In this document: positions 14,496-15,759 of the stretch, piece by piece
Layout: every line of letters begins with the position of its first letter
Position numbering within the stretch: the first letter of the stretch is position 1
Source: JALRAP01 sp046302815
Lineage (GTDB): Bacteria; Bacteroidota; Bacteroidia; AKYH767-A; OLB10
Direction: 5' to 3'
NCBI GenBank assembly: GCA_046302815.1
Contig: JBKCHO010000120.1
Span: 1-15,759 of the forward strand
Length of the DNA: 15,759 bases
Translations under genes and position numbers: made by a program
Notes under the pieces: generated by a model
What the model was told of the DNA's origin: nothing
Seen by the model: the letters and a program-made list of their open reading frames with translations, nothing else
Database searches by the model: none

Positions 14496-15689
14496 TCAGT
14501 ATTCGCAATTGACTCCATTGTGTGAAATGGTCAGTTTCTTGTTCTCCGATGGCTCTACTCGTCCTACAATCCTAGCATCAATACCGAAAGATTTGCTGAT
14601 CGAAATGATATCATTCGCGATGCTTTCATCCACATAAATTTCCATACGATGTCCGCAATTGAATACCTTCAGCATTTCCTGTAATGGAGTTTTCGATTGC
14701 TCTTGAATCAATTCGAACAGGGGAGGGAAGGGGAACAAGTTATCCTTGATAACATGTCCACTTTCAATAAAATGCATCACTTTGGTTTGACCGCCACCCG
14801 AACAATGTACCACTCCGTTGATTTCGGATCTGAATGCATCCAATATTTTTTTCATCACAGGCGCATAAGTTCGAGTAGGCGATAAAACGAGTTTGCCGGC
14901 ATGTACAGTGCCATTGAATCCTGAAAAGGCATCACTGATTGAAATTTCATCCGTAAGCGCTTTCGAACCAGTATAAACCATGGATGGATCTATGGCGCTG
15001 TCGTAGGTTTCTGGATAACGGTTCCTTAAGTCTGCTCCGAAAACATCATGTCTCGCAGATGTGAGTCCGTTACTGCCCATGCCACCATTGTATTCGGTTT
15101 CGTAGGTTGCTTTACCAAAGGAGGCCAATCCCACGATGACATTGCCGGGTTGGATTCTATGATTGGATATAACATCCGAGCGGCGCATCCGAGCAGTTAC
15201 AGTGCTATCTACAATGATGGTACGAACCAAATCGCCTACATCTGCCGTTTCACCTCCGGTCGACCAAAGTCCCACGCCCAAAGAACGCATCCTTTCAAGA
15301 AACTCTTCAGTACCCTTGATGATGGCTTCAATCACTTCGCCTGGAATCAGCATCTTATTTCTACCGATGGTAGATGAGATCAAAATATTGTTGAATGCTC
15401 CAACGCATAACAGGTCGTCCGTGTTCATTACAATGGCATCCTGTGCGATACCTTTCCAAACGGACAGGTCTCCGGTTTCTTTCCAATATGCATAAGCCAG
15501 CGAGGATTTCGTACCCGCGCCATCGGCGTGCATGATGGTGCACCAATCGGGATCACCCGTCAGAATGTCGGGTACAACCTTGCAAAAGGCTTTTGGATAA
15601 AGCCCTTTATCGGTGTCCCGGATGGCTTTGTGCACATCCTCTTTCGAGGAGGAAACGCCTCGGGACTCATATCTATTTGAATCGGACAT
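14496..15689 (-). CDS. purM: Phosphoribosylformylglycinamidine cyclo-ligase (AIR synthase)
   Basis: A 397-residue cytosolic enzyme of purine synthesis that closes FGAM to AIR using ATP. It has the ADGAGTKSSLA segment (55-65), equivalent to the DGVGTK loop, and NTDDLLCVGAFN (89-100), matching the substrate and ATP-binding helix region. The GGETA and late HCSGGGQTKV motifs are those of PurM. The length is greater than E. coli PurM (345) and matches the longer form seen in Bacteroidota. A longer in-frame start at 15710 lies inside the hairpin at 15702-15729, so the ATG at 15689 (MSDSNRY) is preferred. It is followed 14 bases later by prfA. No clear promoter is visible in the short upstream part of the window. 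Confidence 0.93.
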   Translation of the reverse strand: MSDSNRYESRGVSSSKEDVHKAIRDTDKGLYPKAFCKVVPDILTGDPDWCTIMHADGAGTKSSLAYAYWKETGDLSVWKGIAQDAIVMNTDDLLCVGAFNNILISSTIGRNKMLIPGEVIEAIIKGTEEFLERMRSLGVGLWSTGGETADVGDLVRTIIVDSTVTARMRRSDVISNHRIQPGNVIVGLASFGKATYETEYNGGMGSNGLTSARHDVFGADLRNRYPETYDSAIDPSMVYTGSKALTDEISISDAFSGFNGTVHAGKLVLSPTRTYAPVMKKILDAFRSEINGVVHCSGGGQTKVMHFIESGHVIKDNLFPFPPLFELIQEQSKTPLQEMLKVFNCGHRMEIYVDESIANDIISISKSFGIDARIVGRVEPSENKKLTISHNGVNCEY

Positions 15690-15701
15690 GTATATAAACA
15701 T

Positions 15702-15729
15702 GGAAAGCATCCCGTTCAGGATGCTTTCC
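15702..15729. terminator. Perfect hairpin upstream of purM, probable terminator
   Basis: GGAAAGCATCC (15702-15712) pairs exactly with GGATGCTTTCC (15719-15729) across a six-base loop. It has no long T run on either strand, but such strong stem-loops commonly end transcripts in Bacteroidota. It lies 13 bases upstream of the purM start and so probably terminates the gene to the right, outside the window; a leader attenuator of purM is an alternative. Confidence 0.55.
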
Positions 15730-15759
15730 GTTGGTTATGTTGAATTAACTACTTCTTCT

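Noticed and set aside
15690..15710. Upstream ATG extending PurM by seven residues
   Set aside because: This codon lies within the arm of a perfect hairpin likely to terminate the previous gene.
15730..15759. Possible 3' end of a minus-strand gene at the right edge
   Set aside because: Two frames stop there, but 30 bases are too few to choose a frame or support a gene.

Overview
The window looks like a chromosomal segment of a Bacteroidota bacterium, most likely Cytophagia-like. The evidence is the promoter style (TTG, about 19 bases, TAnnTTTG), near-absence of Shine-Dalgarno sequences, a purM-prfA gene pair, long Bacteroidota-type PurM and PurB proteins, and families typical of the phylum (MORN-type YwqK-like repeat proteins, lipoprotein RND adaptors). 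No 16S or other taxonomic marker is present, so the assignment is inference.

Left part (1-3531): an AT-rich accessory island bounded by two long imperfect palindromes at about 10-104 and 3358-3491. Both have the architecture of integron attC recombination sites. The sequence just inside the left site (GTTACCTGCA, 96-105) is the exact reverse complement of the outer end of the right site (TGCAGGTAAC, 3357-3366), as expected if 97-3485 is one integron-type gene cassette closed by its own ends. The cassette would carry a secreted 810-residue MORN-repeat protein and a 95-residue membrane protein (probably DUF6804), both reading toward the right-hand site as cassette genes usually do. Its non-coding ends hold several hairpins and inverted repeats. 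No integrase gene is in view.

Middle part (3532-11028, minus strand): a tightly packed five-gene efflux operon. The order is a TetR-family regulator, a TolC-like outer-membrane factor, a lipoprotein periplasmic adaptor, an AcrB-like RND pump, and an unrecognised secreted protein coupled to the pump gene by an ATGA overlap. A consensus promoter sits inside a perfect 11-base inverted repeat directly upstream of tetR, indicating autorepression of the whole operon.

Right part (11099-15759): purB (adenylosuccinate lyase) with its own promoter, followed by a family-2-like glycosyltransferase. These converge, stop codon on stop codon, with prfA (release factor 1), which lies downstream of purM (AIR synthase) on the minus strand. 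A strong hairpin upstream of purM is probably the terminator of the preceding gene outside the window. purB and purM act in the same IMP/AMP pathway but are in opposite transcription units here.
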